A stretch of 64,000 nt of DNA from Prionace glauca (lineage: Eukaryota > Chordata > Chondrichthyes > Carcharhiniformes > Carcharhinidae): assembly GCA_037974335.1 (NCBI GenBank), contig CM075760.1:56352890-56416889 (forward strand), written 5' to 3'. Position numbers and translations under genes: made by a program. The notes beneath the pieces were generated by a model. That model searched no databases. It saw nothing but the letters and a program-made list of their open reading frames with translations, and was not told where the DNA came from. Below are positions 10,771 through 22,494 of the stretch, piece after piece (the stretch's first letter is position 1; every line of letters begins with the position of its first letter).

Positions 10771-11275
10771 GATTAGGTCTATCATATGCTTTCTTCTTCC
10801 TTTTGACTGAGCTTACAATTTTCTTTGTCATCCATGGTTCCCGAATCCTGCCATTTCTATCCTTCATTTTGTGAGAATGTGCCTGTCCTGCACTTCAATC
10901 AACTGGTCTTTAAAAGCCTTTCACATGCCAGACATGGATTTGCCTTCAAATAGCTATTCCCAATCCACGTTCCCCAGTTCCCATCTAATTTGGATGTCAC
11001 TGGCTCTCACTTAATTAAGCACCTTCACCTGAGGGCCACTCTTGTCCTCATCAATGACTATCTGAAATCTTATGGAATTATGGTTGTTAAGCCCAAAATG
11101 CTCCCCCACTGAAACATTGTTCACCTGGCCCAGCTCATTCCCCAATACCAAATCTAGTGTGGCCCCCTTCCTAGTTGGATTGTCAACATACTGTAACAAA
11201 AAGCCCTCCAGGATACATCTAACAAATTGTTCTCCATCCGAGCCCTTGGTTGTAAGGGAATTTGTATAGATACTT
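10771..11275 (-). mobile_element. CR1 LINE endonuclease segment (inverted 5' part)
   Basis: On the minus strand FLLQYVDNPTRKGATLDLVL and VSVGEHFGLNNHNSIRFQI match the C-terminal part of a CR1 endonuclease, followed by a degraded linker. It abuts a + strand CR1 segment at about 11276, so the two are probably one copy with a 5' inversion. Confidence 0.65.
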
Positions 11276-11912
11276 AAGAAAAACGTTAACAAAGTGAGCA
11301 TTGCTCCCATAAAAAGTGCATCCGGAGAATTGATTGTGGAAAGTCGGGCTATGGTAGATGAACTAAACAGACATTTTGCACCTGTCTTTGCTATAGAGGG
11401 CACAAGTAACCTCCCAGAGATAGTTGTAAATCAGGAAATGGAAGAGATGGCGGAAATCAGGAAAATTACGAACAGTGGTATTGAACACATTGTTGGGTGT
11501 GTGCGCTGACAGATTCTCTGATCCGAATGGATTTCCCCCTCAGGTGTTGAAAGAAGAGACTTCTGAGATTGCTGATGCAGTGGTTTTAATTTTACAAAAT
11601 TCTATCGATTCAGGGAAAAATGGCAAATGTTTTATTATTCAAAAAGGGAGAAATGGGAAAGTTCAGGCCAGTTCGCCCAACATTTGTCACAGAGAAAATG
11701 TTAAAAGCCAATCTCTTCCTCAAAAGGCAGTGGAAGTATAGTCTTTGAATATTTTTAACACAAAGCTAGATAGATTCCTGTTTAACAAGCTGGTGAAAGG
11801 TTATGGGAGGTAGGCAGAAATGTAGAGTTGAAGTTACAATCAGATCAGTCATGAGCTTACTGAATGATGGAGCAGGCTCAAGGGGCCAAATGACCTACTT
11901 CTGCTCCTAATA
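11276..11912 (+). mobile_element. CR1 LINE segment (3' part of an inverted copy), internal deletion
   Basis: The + strand continues the linker (IAPIKSASGELIVESRAMVD) into the start of the reverse transcriptase (FPPQVLKEETSEIADAVVL), then jumps to the C-terminal tail (LNIF, FLFNKL, KGYGR) and 3' UTR. The reverse transcriptase core is missing. The end overlaps the 3' edge of the zinc-finger gene. Confidence 0.65.
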
Positions 11913-12544
11913 TTTATGTTGGTATGCTCGCTGGTGTTTCAGCAGGTGGGATGACTGAGTGAATCTCTTCCCACACTCGAAGCAGATGAATGGCCTCTCC
12001 CCGGTGTGAGTGCGCTGGTGTACAGTAAGATGAGATGATTGTCTGAACCCAGTCCCACACTGAGAGCACCTGAATGGTCTCTCATCAGTGTGAACACGTT
12101 GATGGTACATTAGTTCCTGACAATTTTTATACCACTTCTCGCAGTCCAGACATTTAAAAGGTCTGTCCTCACTGTGAATACTTTGGTGTGTCATCAGGTT
12201 TGATGAATTAATGAATCCCTTCCCACACACACAGCAGGTGAATGGCCTCTGTCCTGTGTGACCACGCTGATGAATTTCCAGCTGTGACGGGTAATCGAAT
12301 CCCTTCCCACATTCCCCACATTTCCATGGCTTCTCCCTGTTGTGACTGCATTTGTGTCTTGACAGGCCGGATGATTGACTGAAGTCTCGCGCACACACAG
12401 AACATGTGTATGGTTTCTGTCCACTGTGAATGGTGCTTTTTCCTTCCATGTTCAAAATCCAATGATATTCCGGTTACGATAAATTAGGTGATCCATTAGA
12501 TCCTGACGTTTGGTTTGAGCTTCCTGATTGCAAATTCACTTCTT
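11907..12544 (-). CDS. C2H2 zinc-finger protein, last coding exon (six fingers)
   Basis: Probable DNA-binding nuclear protein of the tandem C2H2 type. The exon starts after a CTGTTTCAG acceptor at 12545-12553 (minus strand), with an in-frame ATG at 12455 and a stop at 11907, giving 182 residues. Six fingers follow in order: [95 protein letters not shown] and [19 protein letters not shown], joined by TGERPF-type linkers. The last finger ends in an unusual four-residue His spacing (RAYQH). No KRAB, SCAN or other effector domain is visible in the exon. Upstream exons were not found. The [10 protein letters not shown] finger is shared with the other two zinc-finger loci here, so the three are paralogues. 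Confidence 0.75.
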
Positions 12545-12881
12545 CTGAAACAGAAAAACTGAGAGTGAAGCCACAAAAACCGGTTGTGAAATTGAGCTGA
12601 ATGAATCTTGTAATTTGTGGGGCCGGCACTAGGAGTGAGTGACCATGAAAACTGCTGGATTGTCATAAATGTAACAACTGGTTCATTATATCCTTCAGGA
12701 AAGGGAACTTGCTACCCTGTCTGAGCCGATACACGATCCAGTATCGATGGAAGGGAATAAGAGGGAGAGAGGGGGAGTAGAAGAAGCAGAGGATGAAGAA
12801 GAGGGATTTTTCTGTTTTTGCAGCTTAATCAGAACTCTGGCAGCATCATGTAAATGCTCAACCTCCACCATTTACAATGAC

Positions 12882-12916
12882 ATAAGAACATAAGAAATAG
12901 GAGCAGGAGTACCAGG
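12882..12916 (-). mobile_element. CR1 3' tail, very short
   Basis: ACATAAGAACATAAGAAATA followed by GGAGCAGGAGTA is the antisense of the CR1 3' end. Only about 35 bases are present. Confidence 0.7.
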
Positions 12917-13131
12917 GTATTAGATGTACGAGAAGGCTGTCACCTCTGAGTTCCTCTCCAACTCACACATCGTCCTGACTTGTCTGACATCTAATACCGG
13001 AATATCAGGAATTTTCTCTTATTTAAATATTGAGAAAGTTGAAGCCACTCTTTCCAGTTCCCAGTCCAAACTTCATTCCCTAACTACTGACACCATCGCT
13101 CTCACTGCCAACTATCTGAGGCCAACTCTGT

Positions 13132-13432
13132 GGACGGCACGGTGGCACAGTGATTAATGCTGCTGCCTCACAGTGTCAGGAACCTGGGTTCAATTCTTGG
13201 CTTGGGTGACTGTCTGTGTGGAATTTGCACATTCTCCTTGTGTTTGTGAGGGTTTCCTCCAGTGCATGTTTCCTCCCACAGTCTGAAAGACGTGCTGGTT
13301 AGGTGCATTGGCTGTGCAAAATTCTCCCTCAGGGTAAACCGAACAGGCACCGGAATGTGGTGATTCGGGGATTTTTACATTAACTTCATTGCAGTGTTAA
13401 TGTAAGCCTACTTATGATGCTAATAAATAACC
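13132..13432 (+). mobile_element. Elasmobranch tRNA-derived SINE, full length
   Basis: Head ACGGTGGCACAGTGATTAAT, box-B-like GGTTCAATTCT, body CACATTCTCC and CCCACAGTCT, tail TTCATTGCAGTGTTAATGT with AATAAATAA. Confidence 0.85.
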
Positions 13433-13611
13433 AGGTTGTTCATAACTATGATGTTATATAACCATGGCTGAGGGGCTGACAGTTGTTGTGCTGCATCAGT
13501 GAGAAATTGGAAGTGAAAGAGTGAAGCAGTTTGATGGGCAAGTTCACGTTCTGTCACTGGGAGGAATTTCAAAATTATTGGCCTCAACAAGAATGGCATC
13601 TGTGCATGTGT

Positions 13612-15530
13612 CCTACTGCATTAGCGTAGATTAAAGAGATATGTATTATCTGGAGACGATACACATCTTTTTAACCTATGCTAATGCTACCTCCACTCAC
13701 ACAGACTGGAGGGGCTGATTGTGGACAAGTCCCCAGGACCGGATGGAATGCATCCGAGGGTTCTGAAAGAAATGGCGGAGGTGATAGTGGATGCCTTGGT
13801 GGTTATTTTCCAGACGTCGCTGGATTCCAGGGAAGTGCCGGAAGATTGGAAAACGGCTAATGTTACGCCGTTGTTTAAGAAGGGTGCCAGGCAAAAGGCG
13901 GGGAATTATAGGCCAGTTAGTTTAACGTCTGTGGTAGGTAAAATGTTAGAATCCGTCATTAAGGAGGAAATAGCGAGGCATCTTGAGGGGAATTGCTTGA
14001 TAGGGCGGACGCAACACGGTTTCATTAAAGGGAAGTCGTGTCTGACAAATTTACTGGAGTTTTATGAGGATGTGTCGAGGGCAGTGGATAGAGGAGAGCC
14101 GGTGGATGTGGTCTTTCTGGATTTTCAGAAGGCGTTTGACAAGGTACCTCGCAAGAGGTTATTGCAGAAGGTCATGGGACTTGGAGTTGGGGGTAGGGTG
14201 TTAGCGTGGATAGAGGATTGGTTGTCAAATAGGAGGCAGAGAGTGGGGGTCAATGGTGCTATTCGGATTGGCGGTTGGTGACTAGTGGGGTGCCCCAGGG
14301 GTCGGTGCTGGGACCTCAGCTATTTACCATTTATATAGATGATCTGGAGGAGGGAACCGAGTGCAGGGTGTCGAAATTTGCTGATGACACCAAGATTGGG
14401 GGAAAGGCAAATTGTGCGGAGGGTGTGGAGAGTCTGCAGAAGGATCTAGATAGGCTGGGCGAATGGGCCAGGAAATGGCAAATGGAATTTAATGTTGGCA
14501 AGTGTGAGGTGGTCCACTTTGGTAGGAGGAATGGTAGGAAGGACTATTACGTGGCGAAAAATTGCAGCAGGCGACGGTGCAGAGGGACCTCGGGATCCTT
14601 GTGCATGAGTCGCAAAAACCCAGCTTGCAGGTGCAGCAGGTGGTCAGGAAGGCGAATGGGATGCTGGCCTTCATAGCGAGGGGGATTGAACATAAAAGTA
14701 GGGAGGTCTTGCTGCAGCTGTATAGGGCATTGGTGAGGCCGCAGCCGGAGTACTGTATGCAGTTTTGAGCGCCGCACCTGCGCAAGGATAGGAGGGAGTG
14801 CAGAGGAGGTTTACTAGGCTGATACCGGAGTTGAGGGGATTGAGTTATGAGGAGAGGCTGAATAAACTAGGCTTGTACTCGTTAGAGTTTAGAAGAATGA
14901 GGGGAGATCTCATTGAGACGTATAAGATGATGAATGGGATGGATAGGATAGAGGTGGAGAGACTCTTCCCGCTCAAAAAAGACAGTAGGACTAGGGGGCA
15001 CAGCCTCAAGATAAAGGGGAGGCGGTTTAGAACAGAGTTGAGGAGGAACTTCTTCACTCAAAGGGTGGTGAATCTCTGGAATTCTCTGCCCGTTGAAGTG
15101 GTGGAGGCTGCCTCGCTAAATATTTTTAAGAAACGGGTTGATGGGTTTTTGATAAGAGAAGGGATTAAGGGTTATGGGGAGAGGGCGGGAAGGTGGAGCT
15201 GAGCCACGACAGATCAGCCATGATCTTATTGAATGGCGGGGCAGGCTCGAAGGGCTAGATGGCCTACTCCTGCTCCTATTTCTTATGTTCTTATGTTCTT
15301 AAGACTTGAATAGCAGGTTAGCTGCAAAGACTTGCATTCTAATCAGTATTCTGTAAACTGTGTGTGTCTCTGTACGCCCTTCTCTGATCAGAACCTTCCA
15401 CACACCCGATGAAGGAACACCGTTTCCGAAAGCTTGTGGGATTACTATCAAATAAACTGGTTGGACTTAAACTTAGTGTTGAGACTTCTTACTGTGTTTA
15501 CCCCAGTCCAATGCCGGCATTTCTACATTA
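13612..15530 (+). mobile_element. Penelope-like 3' region interrupted by a CR1 LINE
   Basis: 13625-13700 is the Penelope 3' UTR (TGGAGACGATACACATC, CTCCACTCACA), and 15301-15530 continues it (AAGACTTGAATAGCAGGTTA to TCCAATGCCGGCAT). The CR1 copy between them went in later. The subtype matches the copy at 39343-40010. Confidence 0.8.
13700..15300 (+). mobile_element. CR1 LINE, 5'-truncated, frameshifted
   Basis: It encodes most of a CR1 reverse transcriptase: [77 protein letters not shown] and [11 protein letters not shown] with the catalytic FADD kept, then the C-terminal NKLGLYSLEFRRMRGDLIET region. Against the copy at 62290 it has a 1-base loss near 14253, a 4-base loss near 14549 and a roughly 10-base loss near 14790, so it is dead. 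The 3' end is TTCTTATGTTCTTATG. Confidence 0.9.
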
Positions 15531-16159
15531 GAACAGAATCCAGACAGAGGAGAGGAAGGCAGAAAACTGGGAGTGGAGGAAAGAAATGGTGAGATGGGTT
15601 TAGATTTCAGCCTAGGGAGGAAGTAGAGTGTGTGAGGCGGGGATTTACAGATTTGGGGGTACAAAGAGGAAAAAATGTTCCACATAAACTCGAATTATTT
15701 GTTCAGGATTTCTATCCTGGACTGACAGTGATGGATTTTTGAAACTGCTTTTACAGTGGTTGACAAGATGAGGATTTGCACACAGGAAACTCAAACCAAG
15801 ACAAATATCACTTTGCGATTTCTATTGTGCATTGACAGCAATGGGTTTTGTTTACAGAGATTGAAGGGGTTGGACAATTTCCCTTTAAAAAATAAGGGAT
15901 TAAACAGTGACCTAATAGTCTTTTTAAATGATCAGGTTTTTGGACAAGGGTGATGTGGAGAAAATACTTCCATTTAAGAGAGTCCAAAACTAGTAACCAC
16001 CAATAAGCAAAGAGTGATAAATACATGAGTTACTAATCAATCCAAGATGAAGATGAGGACAAATTTCTTTACTCACAGGTTGAGAATGTGGAACTCATTA
16101 ATACCGGAAGCAGTTGAGGAAATTGTTGAGCTGTTGTCAGAAGGAAAATATATAAGACC

Positions 16160-16470
16160 ATAAAATGTAGGAGCACAACTGGGCCATTTGGCCTATTGTG
16201 TTTACTCCACTATTCAATCATGGCTGATAAGTTTATCACCCCCCCATTCTCCTGCCCTTTCTCTGTAACCTTTGATGCCTTTACCAATCAAGAACTCGAT
16301 GGGCCGAAGGGCCTGTTTCTGCACTGTAGGGTTCTATTCTATTAACCTTTCTATTTTAAATGTACTCAATGACCTAGTCTCCACAGCCTTCTACGACACT
16401 GAATCCCATAGATTCACCACCCTCTGGCTGGAGAAATTCATGACAAACGCATCAGAGAAAAAGAAATAGA
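16160..16470 (-). mobile_element. CR1 LINE 3' relic carrying a SINE tail
   Basis: The antisense CR1 3' UTR (TTCAATCATGGCTGATAAG) and C-terminus (CCACAGCCTTCTACGACACT) are interrupted at about 16296-16346 by a + strand SINE tail (GATGGGCCGAAGGGCCTG, CACTGTAGGGTTCTAT). Weak LINE-like sequence also lies at 16040-16140. Confidence 0.65.
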
Positions 16471-16502
16471 AAGGTCAGCTGAAAGACTGAGATGTGGTAG
16501 AT

Positions 16503-16812
16503 AGAATTTATAGCATTGTTACAATGTAGAAAGAGGCCATTTGGCCCATTGAGTCTGCACCAATCATAATCCCACCCAGAAGCTATACTCATAACCCCAC
16601 TTATTTACCCTGGTCGTCCCCCTGACAGTAAGGGACAATTTGGCATGAATAATCAACCTATCCTGCATATATTAGAAGAAACCAGAGCTCCCAAAGGAAA
16701 TCCACACAGACATGGGAACAAAGTGCAAACTCCACACAGTCACCTAAGGCTGGAATCAAACCCAGGTCCCTGGCATGTGAGGCAGCAGTGCTAACCATCG
16801 AGCCGCCCATGA
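16503..16812 (-). mobile_element. Elasmobranch SINE, near full length
   Basis: Minus-strand copy with tail ACAATGTAGAAAGAGGCCAT and GAGTCTGCACC, body CAAACTCCACACAG, box-B complement GGAATCAAACCC and head complement CAGCAGTGCTAACCATCG. Confidence 0.8.
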
Positions 16813-17232
16813 TGGGCTAAGAGGAGATGTGTCGAGGATAAACAACAGCAGGTTACTTGGACCAAATGGCCTGTTTGTGTCTTAAGCTTGAAGTAATTCA
16901 ATTTAAACTCTTTTCACAGAATATTTGCAGATTGGAAATTCAAACCAAAAATCACATCAAGATTGGTCAAAGTCACTTGATTCATCAGGAGCTAAATATC
17001 ATCAGCCTATGGATGTGGAAAGATAAATATTGTCTGTTTCATCTTTGGGAAATGATTCAAATATCAGTGTGACTGGAAAAGCACCGAGACACACACATCT
17101 AAGCGATTTTCCACAGTTTTCTGGAACAGAGCTTTAACCAGTCATAAAGCATGAAAAGAAATTGCACATTTACATCAGGACACACCGTACTCATGTTGTG
17201 TGTGTGGGGATCAGGCTTCAACTGATTACCAA

Positions 17233-17345
17233 ATGAAAAAAGGAACAGTAACAGACCATTCGGCCCCATGAGTCTGCTCTGCCATTTAATAACATCATGG
17301 CTGATCTGATAGTGACTTCAAATCTCACTCCACCTACACCCAATA
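17233..17345 (-). mobile_element. CR1 3' UTR fragment
   Basis: CATTCGGCCCCATGAGTCTG followed by TCATGGCTGATCTGATAGT is the antisense CR1 end. It sits directly before the zinc-finger pseudogene and has probably replaced its upstream exon boundary. Confidence 0.65.
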
Positions 17346-17358
17346 ACCTGCCGTTAAC

Positions 17359-18160
17359 GATGGAGAAACCATGGAAATGTGGAGACTGTGGGAAGGAATT
17401 TAATTACCCGTCTGAATTGGAAACTCATCGACATATCCACCCTGGGGAGAGACCATTCACCTGCTCTGTGTGTGGGAAGGGATTCACTCAGTCATCCAGC
17501 CTGTACACACACCAGCACGTCCATACTGGTGAGAGGCCATTCACCTGTCTTCAATGTGGGAAGGGATTTAATGCCTTATCAAACCTCCGGACTCACCACC
17601 AAGTTCACTCTGATCAGAGACCGTTTAGATGTTGAGCGTGGGAAGGATTTTAAAAGCAGAAAGGATTTATTGATTCATCAATGCACTCACACTGGGGAGA
17701 GGCCATTCATCTGCTCTGTCTGTGGGAAGGGATTCACTTGATTAGCTCACCTTCTGAGACACCATCGAGTTCACACTGGGGAGAGGCCGTTCACCTGCCC
17801 TGTGTGTTGTCAGGAATTCATTGATACATCCGACCTTCTGATACACCGGCGAGTTCACACTGGAGAGAGGCCTTACACTTGCCTCCTGTGCAGCAAGAGG
17901 TTCACTCAGTCATCCCACCTGACTACACACCAACTTGTTCACACTGATCAGAGACCTTCTGAATGTTCTGATTGTGAGAAGAGATTTAAAAGTAAACAGA
18001 ATCTGCTGAAACACCAGCGAGTTCACACTGGGGAAAGGCCGTTCAACTGTTCCATGTGTGGGAAGGGATTCGCTCAGTCAAACAACTGCTGAAACACCAG
18101 CAAGTTCACAGGCGACATCAGGGGTTGGATTCTGCTGTTATTGCTGCTGTTAATCACATC
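17359..18160 (+). pseudogene. C2H2 zinc-finger pseudogene (about eight to nine fingers)
   Basis: The frame starts at an ATG ([20 protein letters not shown]) and reads three fingers ([48 protein letters not shown]). In the fourth, at about 17632, a frameshift follows FRC. The fifth finger ([11 protein letters not shown]) has a TGA at 17739 where the family reads a coding triplet, probably CGA to TGA. The next fingers are intact ([57 protein letters not shown]), and the last one shifts frame near 18087 (AQSNN). Two frameshifts and one stop make a working protein unlikely. The finger order mirrors the gene at 19971. Confidence 0.85.
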
Positions 18161-18399
18161 CAGGACTGAATGATGCCGAAATGCCTGTTTCCAGTGACGT
18201 TCCACAGTTTTCTGATGTGTCAATAATTTGGGTTTAACTGTATAGAAAATGATTAAGTTTGTATATGATATAAAAGTAGCTGACAGTTGAAGATAAAGTT
18301 AGCAGGGCTGTGGGGAAAGGGGAGTGGGGCTGATGGGCAGCTCTTTCAAATTTGTGACCACAACTCCATAAGGCAGCTGTACATTGATTGGAGAAAGAC

Positions 18400-18560
18400 T
18401 GACATCCAAATTCCCGAGAAGTTGTGGCAAACCAGAATAAAACATTGCTTCAGCTTCAACTAGAGCATTGTGGCCAACTCCGGATAGATCGCTATAGGGA
18501 GGAGGTGAAGACATTGTAGAGGATGCAGAAAAAATTCATGAGATTGGATCCAGGGATGAG
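18400..18560 (+). mobile_element. CR1 LINE relic
   Basis: Sequence around TTCAGCTTCAACTAGAGCAT and AGGATGCAGAAAAAATTCAT resembles the CR1 reverse transcriptase C-terminal region in antique form. Between 18160 and 18400 and between 18600 and 19020 I see nothing definite. Confidence 0.45.
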
Positions 18561-19019
18561 AAACTTCAGTTATGAGGGTGGAGGATGAGGCCAGGGAGTG
18601 ACTAAGGGAAAGGCCAGGAGTGACCAAAGGAATGGTCAGGGAGCAACGAGGGAGAGGCTGAGGAATGGGACTGGCTGTGTCACTCTCTCAGAAAGCTGGT
18701 GTGGGTGTGAACACGATGGGCTGAACAAACCTCTTCATTTGCTGTCATCGTTCTATAACTCTGAAGGCTCTGAGGAAAAGGGATGAACTGGCAGCTCCTT
18801 CAGAGATGATGCTGGCCTTACAATGCAGCTGTACATTGACAGGACACAGTCACAGTGATCATGCTGATTGTATCCCTCATCAGGGGGACCACTGTGGAAT
18901 TCTGCAGCCTCTCTATTTAAATAAAATGCTGATTTTCTATTCTTCCCAACAATGTGGACAATCTTTTCCCCCAAGTCATATTTTATCATTCCCACATTCC
19001 CATTTACTTACCCTATAGT

Positions 19020-19215
19020 ATGATGTATTTTCAGGCTGTATAACTGGTTAAAACTCTTTCCACACTCAGTTCACTGGAACACTCTCACTAGGGTGTGTGT
19101 GTGTCTCGGTGCTTTTCCAGTCACAATTATATCTGAAATCTTTTCCCAGGGACAGAATAGATGTAACATTGTTCCTTCCACATTCAAAGACCAATGATGT
19201 TCAGGGCTGTTATAG
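19020..19215 (-). pseudogene. Zinc-finger gene fragment (5' coding edge)
   Basis: On the minus strand GAACATCATTGGTCTTTGAA and GGAAGGAACAATG match the start of the last exon of the 11907 gene, followed by one degraded finger containing TGTGGAAAGAGTTTTAAC. Only the edge of a zinc-finger exon is left. Confidence 0.5.
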
Positions 19216-19534
19216 GGTTTCTTTCAGAGATGAACTATTGCCAAAACTTTAGCTAATACAAAGACTTATGACATAGCATCCCGGTGAAAGGCATTTTTAT
19301 TGACCAATGTGAGACAAAACACCTGGAAAACGTGTACGAGGAAGGCCCAGGATGGCACAGGTCAATAATATCAGAATGTGGACTGGCCTCTCGATGGGAC
19401 AGACAATGAGAGCAGCTGAGAAATCAGTGAAGAAAGACTGTTCAGAGTGCAGCTAACCTCTGAACGAGGAGGGATAAAGGACAAGGGACCTGCAATGGTA
19501 GGAAAAGAATTATTTACTATCTAGAATAAAATTA

Positions 19535-19770
19535 ATCTACAATATAGAAACTAGGAGCAGGCCATTCGAGTCTGCTCCGCCATTCAATACAATCATGGCT
19601 GATCCTCTATCTCAATGACATGTTCTCCCCCTCCTGCTTGAAGCCATTAAAATCTAAAAAAACCTACCTCTTCCTTGAACATATTCAGTGACTTGGATTC
19701 CACAGCCTTCGGTGATAGAGAATTCCATAAGTTCACTACCCTTTGAGTTAATAATTTTTTTCCTCATCTC
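19535..19770 (-). mobile_element. CR1 LINE 3' fragment
   Basis: Antisense CR1 end: CCGCCATTCAATACAATCAT, then AGCCATTAAAATC and TTCCATAAGTTCACTACCCT. Confidence 0.7.
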
Positions 19771-19970
19771 AGTCTCATCTGACATCTGCTTTTGTGGATT
19801 ATTTCAGTGGGAATGTGCTCTCGCTCAAAGGGAATCAGCCACTGGAATTAAAATTGAGAGACCAGCCAGTCCAACAGCAAGAAATCTTCTGATTCTCCCA
19901 CTTCACCAACTGTCAGAATGAAAATAGTTCAATCTTGGATATGATTAACAGCCAAATCTAACCACGGTCA

Positions 19971-20903
19971 TCACTTGTGAACTCGCTGATGTCTCAGCAG
20001 ATGGGATGACTGAATGAATCCCTTCCCACAGTCAGAGCAGGTAAATGGTCTCTCCCCAGTGTGAACTCGCTGATGTGTCAGTAGGTTGGATGACCGATTG
20101 AATCTCTTTCCACACACGGAGCAGGTAAATGGTTTCTCCCCAGTGTGAACTCGCTGGTGTGTCAGCAGGGTAGATAAATCACTGAATCCCTTCTCACACT
20201 CTGAGCAGGTAAAAGGCCTTTCCCTCTCCCCGCTGTGAATTTGCTGGTGTCTCAGCAGGTTGGCTAACTGAGAGAATCCCTTCTCACAATTGGAGCAGGA
20301 GAATGGCCTCTCCCCAGTGTGAACTCGCTGGTGTGTCAGCAGGGTGGAGGAATCTCCGAATCCTTTCCCACACACAGAGCAGATGAATGGCCTCTCCCCA
20401 GTGTGAACTCGCTGATGTGCCAGCAGATCAGATGAATCTCTGAATCCTTTCCCACACTCTGAGCAGGTGAATGGTCTCTCCCCAGTGTGAATGCGGTGAT
20501 GTCTCTGCAGACTGGATAACCGAGTGAATCCCTTCCCACAGTCAGAACAAGTGAACAGCCTCTCCTCAGTGTGAACTTGCTGGTGAGCCAGCAGGGTGGA
20601 TGAATCTCTGCATCTTTTCCCACACACTGAGCAGATGAATGGTCTCTCCCCAGAGTGAACTCGACGGTGTCTCATTAGATTGGATGAAATACTAAATTTC
20701 TTCCCACAATCAGAGCAGTTGAATGGCTTCTCCCCAGTGTGAACTCGCTGGTGTGTAAGCAGCTCGGATGAATTAGTAAATCTCTTGCCACACTGATAAC
20801 AGGTGAATGGCCTCTCCCCAGAGTGACTGCGTCAATGTGTTTCCAGCTCAGATGGGGATCTGAATCCCTTTCCACAATCCCCACATTTCCACGGTTTTCC
20901 CAT
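19971..20903 (-). CDS. C2H2 zinc-finger protein, eleven fingers, nonsense codon in the first
   Basis: The minus-strand exon starts [20 protein letters not shown] (ATG at 20903) and carries eleven tandem C2H2 fingers with TGERPF-type linkers, ending HQRVHK and a TGA at 19971. Fingers four to eleven, read from the Met at 20675, are an unbroken 234-residue frame (for example [57 protein letters not shown]). In finger one the codon after ETH is TGA (20832-20834) where paralogues read Arg, a probable CGA-to-TGA change. A protein of about nine fingers could only start downstream, and the first in-frame Met is at 20675. One linker has an extra dipeptide (SGERERPF). Splice-flanked exon 21567-21683 and the CpG promoter at 23165 are likely its 5' parts. 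It may be functional with a late start, or a young pseudogene. Confidence 0.7.
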
Positions 20904-21284
20904 GGTGTGGGTGTCTGAGTCTCAGTGCTTTTCCTGTCACACTGATGGTAAAATGGGTGATGATTTTCCCCGTCCTAACGAATGACTCTGTCAGAGCTTG
21001 ATGTGAAATTTCGTTTGAGATTTCTCATGGCAAATCCTCCCCTTTTAATACCCTGTAAAAGGAGTTTACAAAAGTCACCACTGTAAATACAGCTCAGAAA
21101 CTGAGAACAGACAATTCTAGTTGCCGTGGAACACTCTTTCCTCACTGACTTAGAGTGAATAATGAATTTGAAACATCTTTGCGAGCCAGAAAATCAATCA
21201 AAATGCTCACAAAGGAGTGGAATTTATCTCCAGATGTATGGAAATCAGAAATAGTGAAATTATGTTCAATTCGGACAGAATTTT

Positions 21285-21480
21285 AAGAATCTGTGGAACC
21301 CCTACAGTGCAGACTACTCAACCCATCAAGTCTGCATCAATGATTCGATGAATGAACATGCCCTGTAACCACTTGTGAACTCACTGGTGTCTCAGCAGCT
21401 GGATGACCGACTGAATTCCTTCCCACACACAATGCAGATGAACAGCATCTCCCCAGTGTGAACTCACTGGTGAATCACAC
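21285..21480 (-). pseudogene. SINE tail scrap and a single zinc-finger relic
   Basis: 21300-21345 resembles the SINE tail (CCCCTACAGTGCAGACTACT). 21364-21480 encodes a lone broken finger on the minus strand (CACACAATGCAGATGAACAG complement, GTGAACTCACTGGTG). Confidence 0.55.
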
Positions 21481-21566
21481 CAACCCCAGAGCCATGAAAC
21501 CTCTTTAAGACAACGGAACAAAGCACTAAAACTCTAAACGAGAGATGAATGCACAATAATACTCAC

Positions 21567-21683
21567 CTCTGGAACAATTTGACTGTTTTCAAATTTAAAA
21601 CCTCCTGCTGGACCCTGCAGCTGGAAAGATGTCAGAAGCACTGGAGTCAGAGAACAATTGGAGTCTTCAAATCTTCTAATTCC
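21567..21683 (-). other. Likely non-coding exon of the 19971 zinc-finger gene
   Basis: A 117-base stretch bounded on the minus strand by a CCTTTCACAG acceptor and a CCAGAG|GTGAGT donor. It lies between the CpG promoter and the zinc-finger exon on the same strand. This is inferred from splice motifs only. Confidence 0.4.
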
Positions 21684-21949
21684 CTGTGAAAGGAGATTAC
21701 AAGAGTTATGTGTCAACGGTGGTTAGAGATTAAGAGATAAACATTTTTGTTGGTTTGAGATTGCTGTGTATAAATCCTCCCCTTCTAACCGTAAAAAGGA
21801 GTTTCCAAAATCCATTAGTTAGTCTAGAATATAAATTCATAACATCCTTTCCTCCTGTTTCCAAGCATAGGATTATTTTAGATTGAAATGCTGACATTGG
21901 TTGCAATTCAGACAAGATCCTCTAAGATAATTCCTGGCATAAAGGAATT

Positions 21950-22480
21950 TGTTTATGAAGGAAAGGTTGACACGATGTGTCTGTACTCATTGGATTTTAG
22001 ATAAATGAGAGGAGATCTAACTGAAGCATATATGATTCTGAGGGTGCTTGACAGGGTAAGTGCTGAAAAGATGTTTCCCTTCAACAGGGAATCAAAAATT
22101 GCTGGGACAGTTTTAAAAAAGGGACAGAAACGAGGAGCAATTGCATCTCTCAGATGGCCAGTAGCCCATGGAATTCTCTGCCCCAGTGGGCAGTGGAGAC
22201 TGGTCATTGCATGTATATAAGGCTGTGTTCTCACCATTTCACCAACAAGGGAGTTAAGGGTTAGGAAGGCTGGAGGAAAATTGACTTATGATAATGACCA
22301 GATGAGCTCTGACAAAGGATCATCCGGAAACTTTAGCTCTAGTCTCTCCACAGATGTTGTCACACCAGAGATTTTCCAGCATTTTCTTGATCAGATGAGC
22401 CATGAGTTTATTGAATCGCAGAGCAACCTTGATGGATTGAATGGCCTCTTCCTGCTCCTAATTCTGATAATGTTTTTCTT
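21950..22480 (+). mobile_element. LINE relic and a shark-type dispersed repeat
   Basis: 21985-22230 resembles the CR1 C-terminal region (TACTCATTGGATTTTAGA, GGAGATCTAACTGAAGCATA). At 22308-22390 a different dispersed repeat appears (CATCCGGAAACTTTAGCTCT, CTCTCCACAGATGTTGTCAC, ATTTTCCAGCATTTTCT), also seen in part at 47570-47680. 22395-22470 is again CR1 3' UTR. Confidence 0.6.
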
Positions 22481-22494
22481 CTGTTACTCGAATG

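Noticed and set aside
12900-13160. 78-codon frame upstream of the SINE at 13132
   Set aside because: No homology and no splice sites; the end runs into the SINE head.
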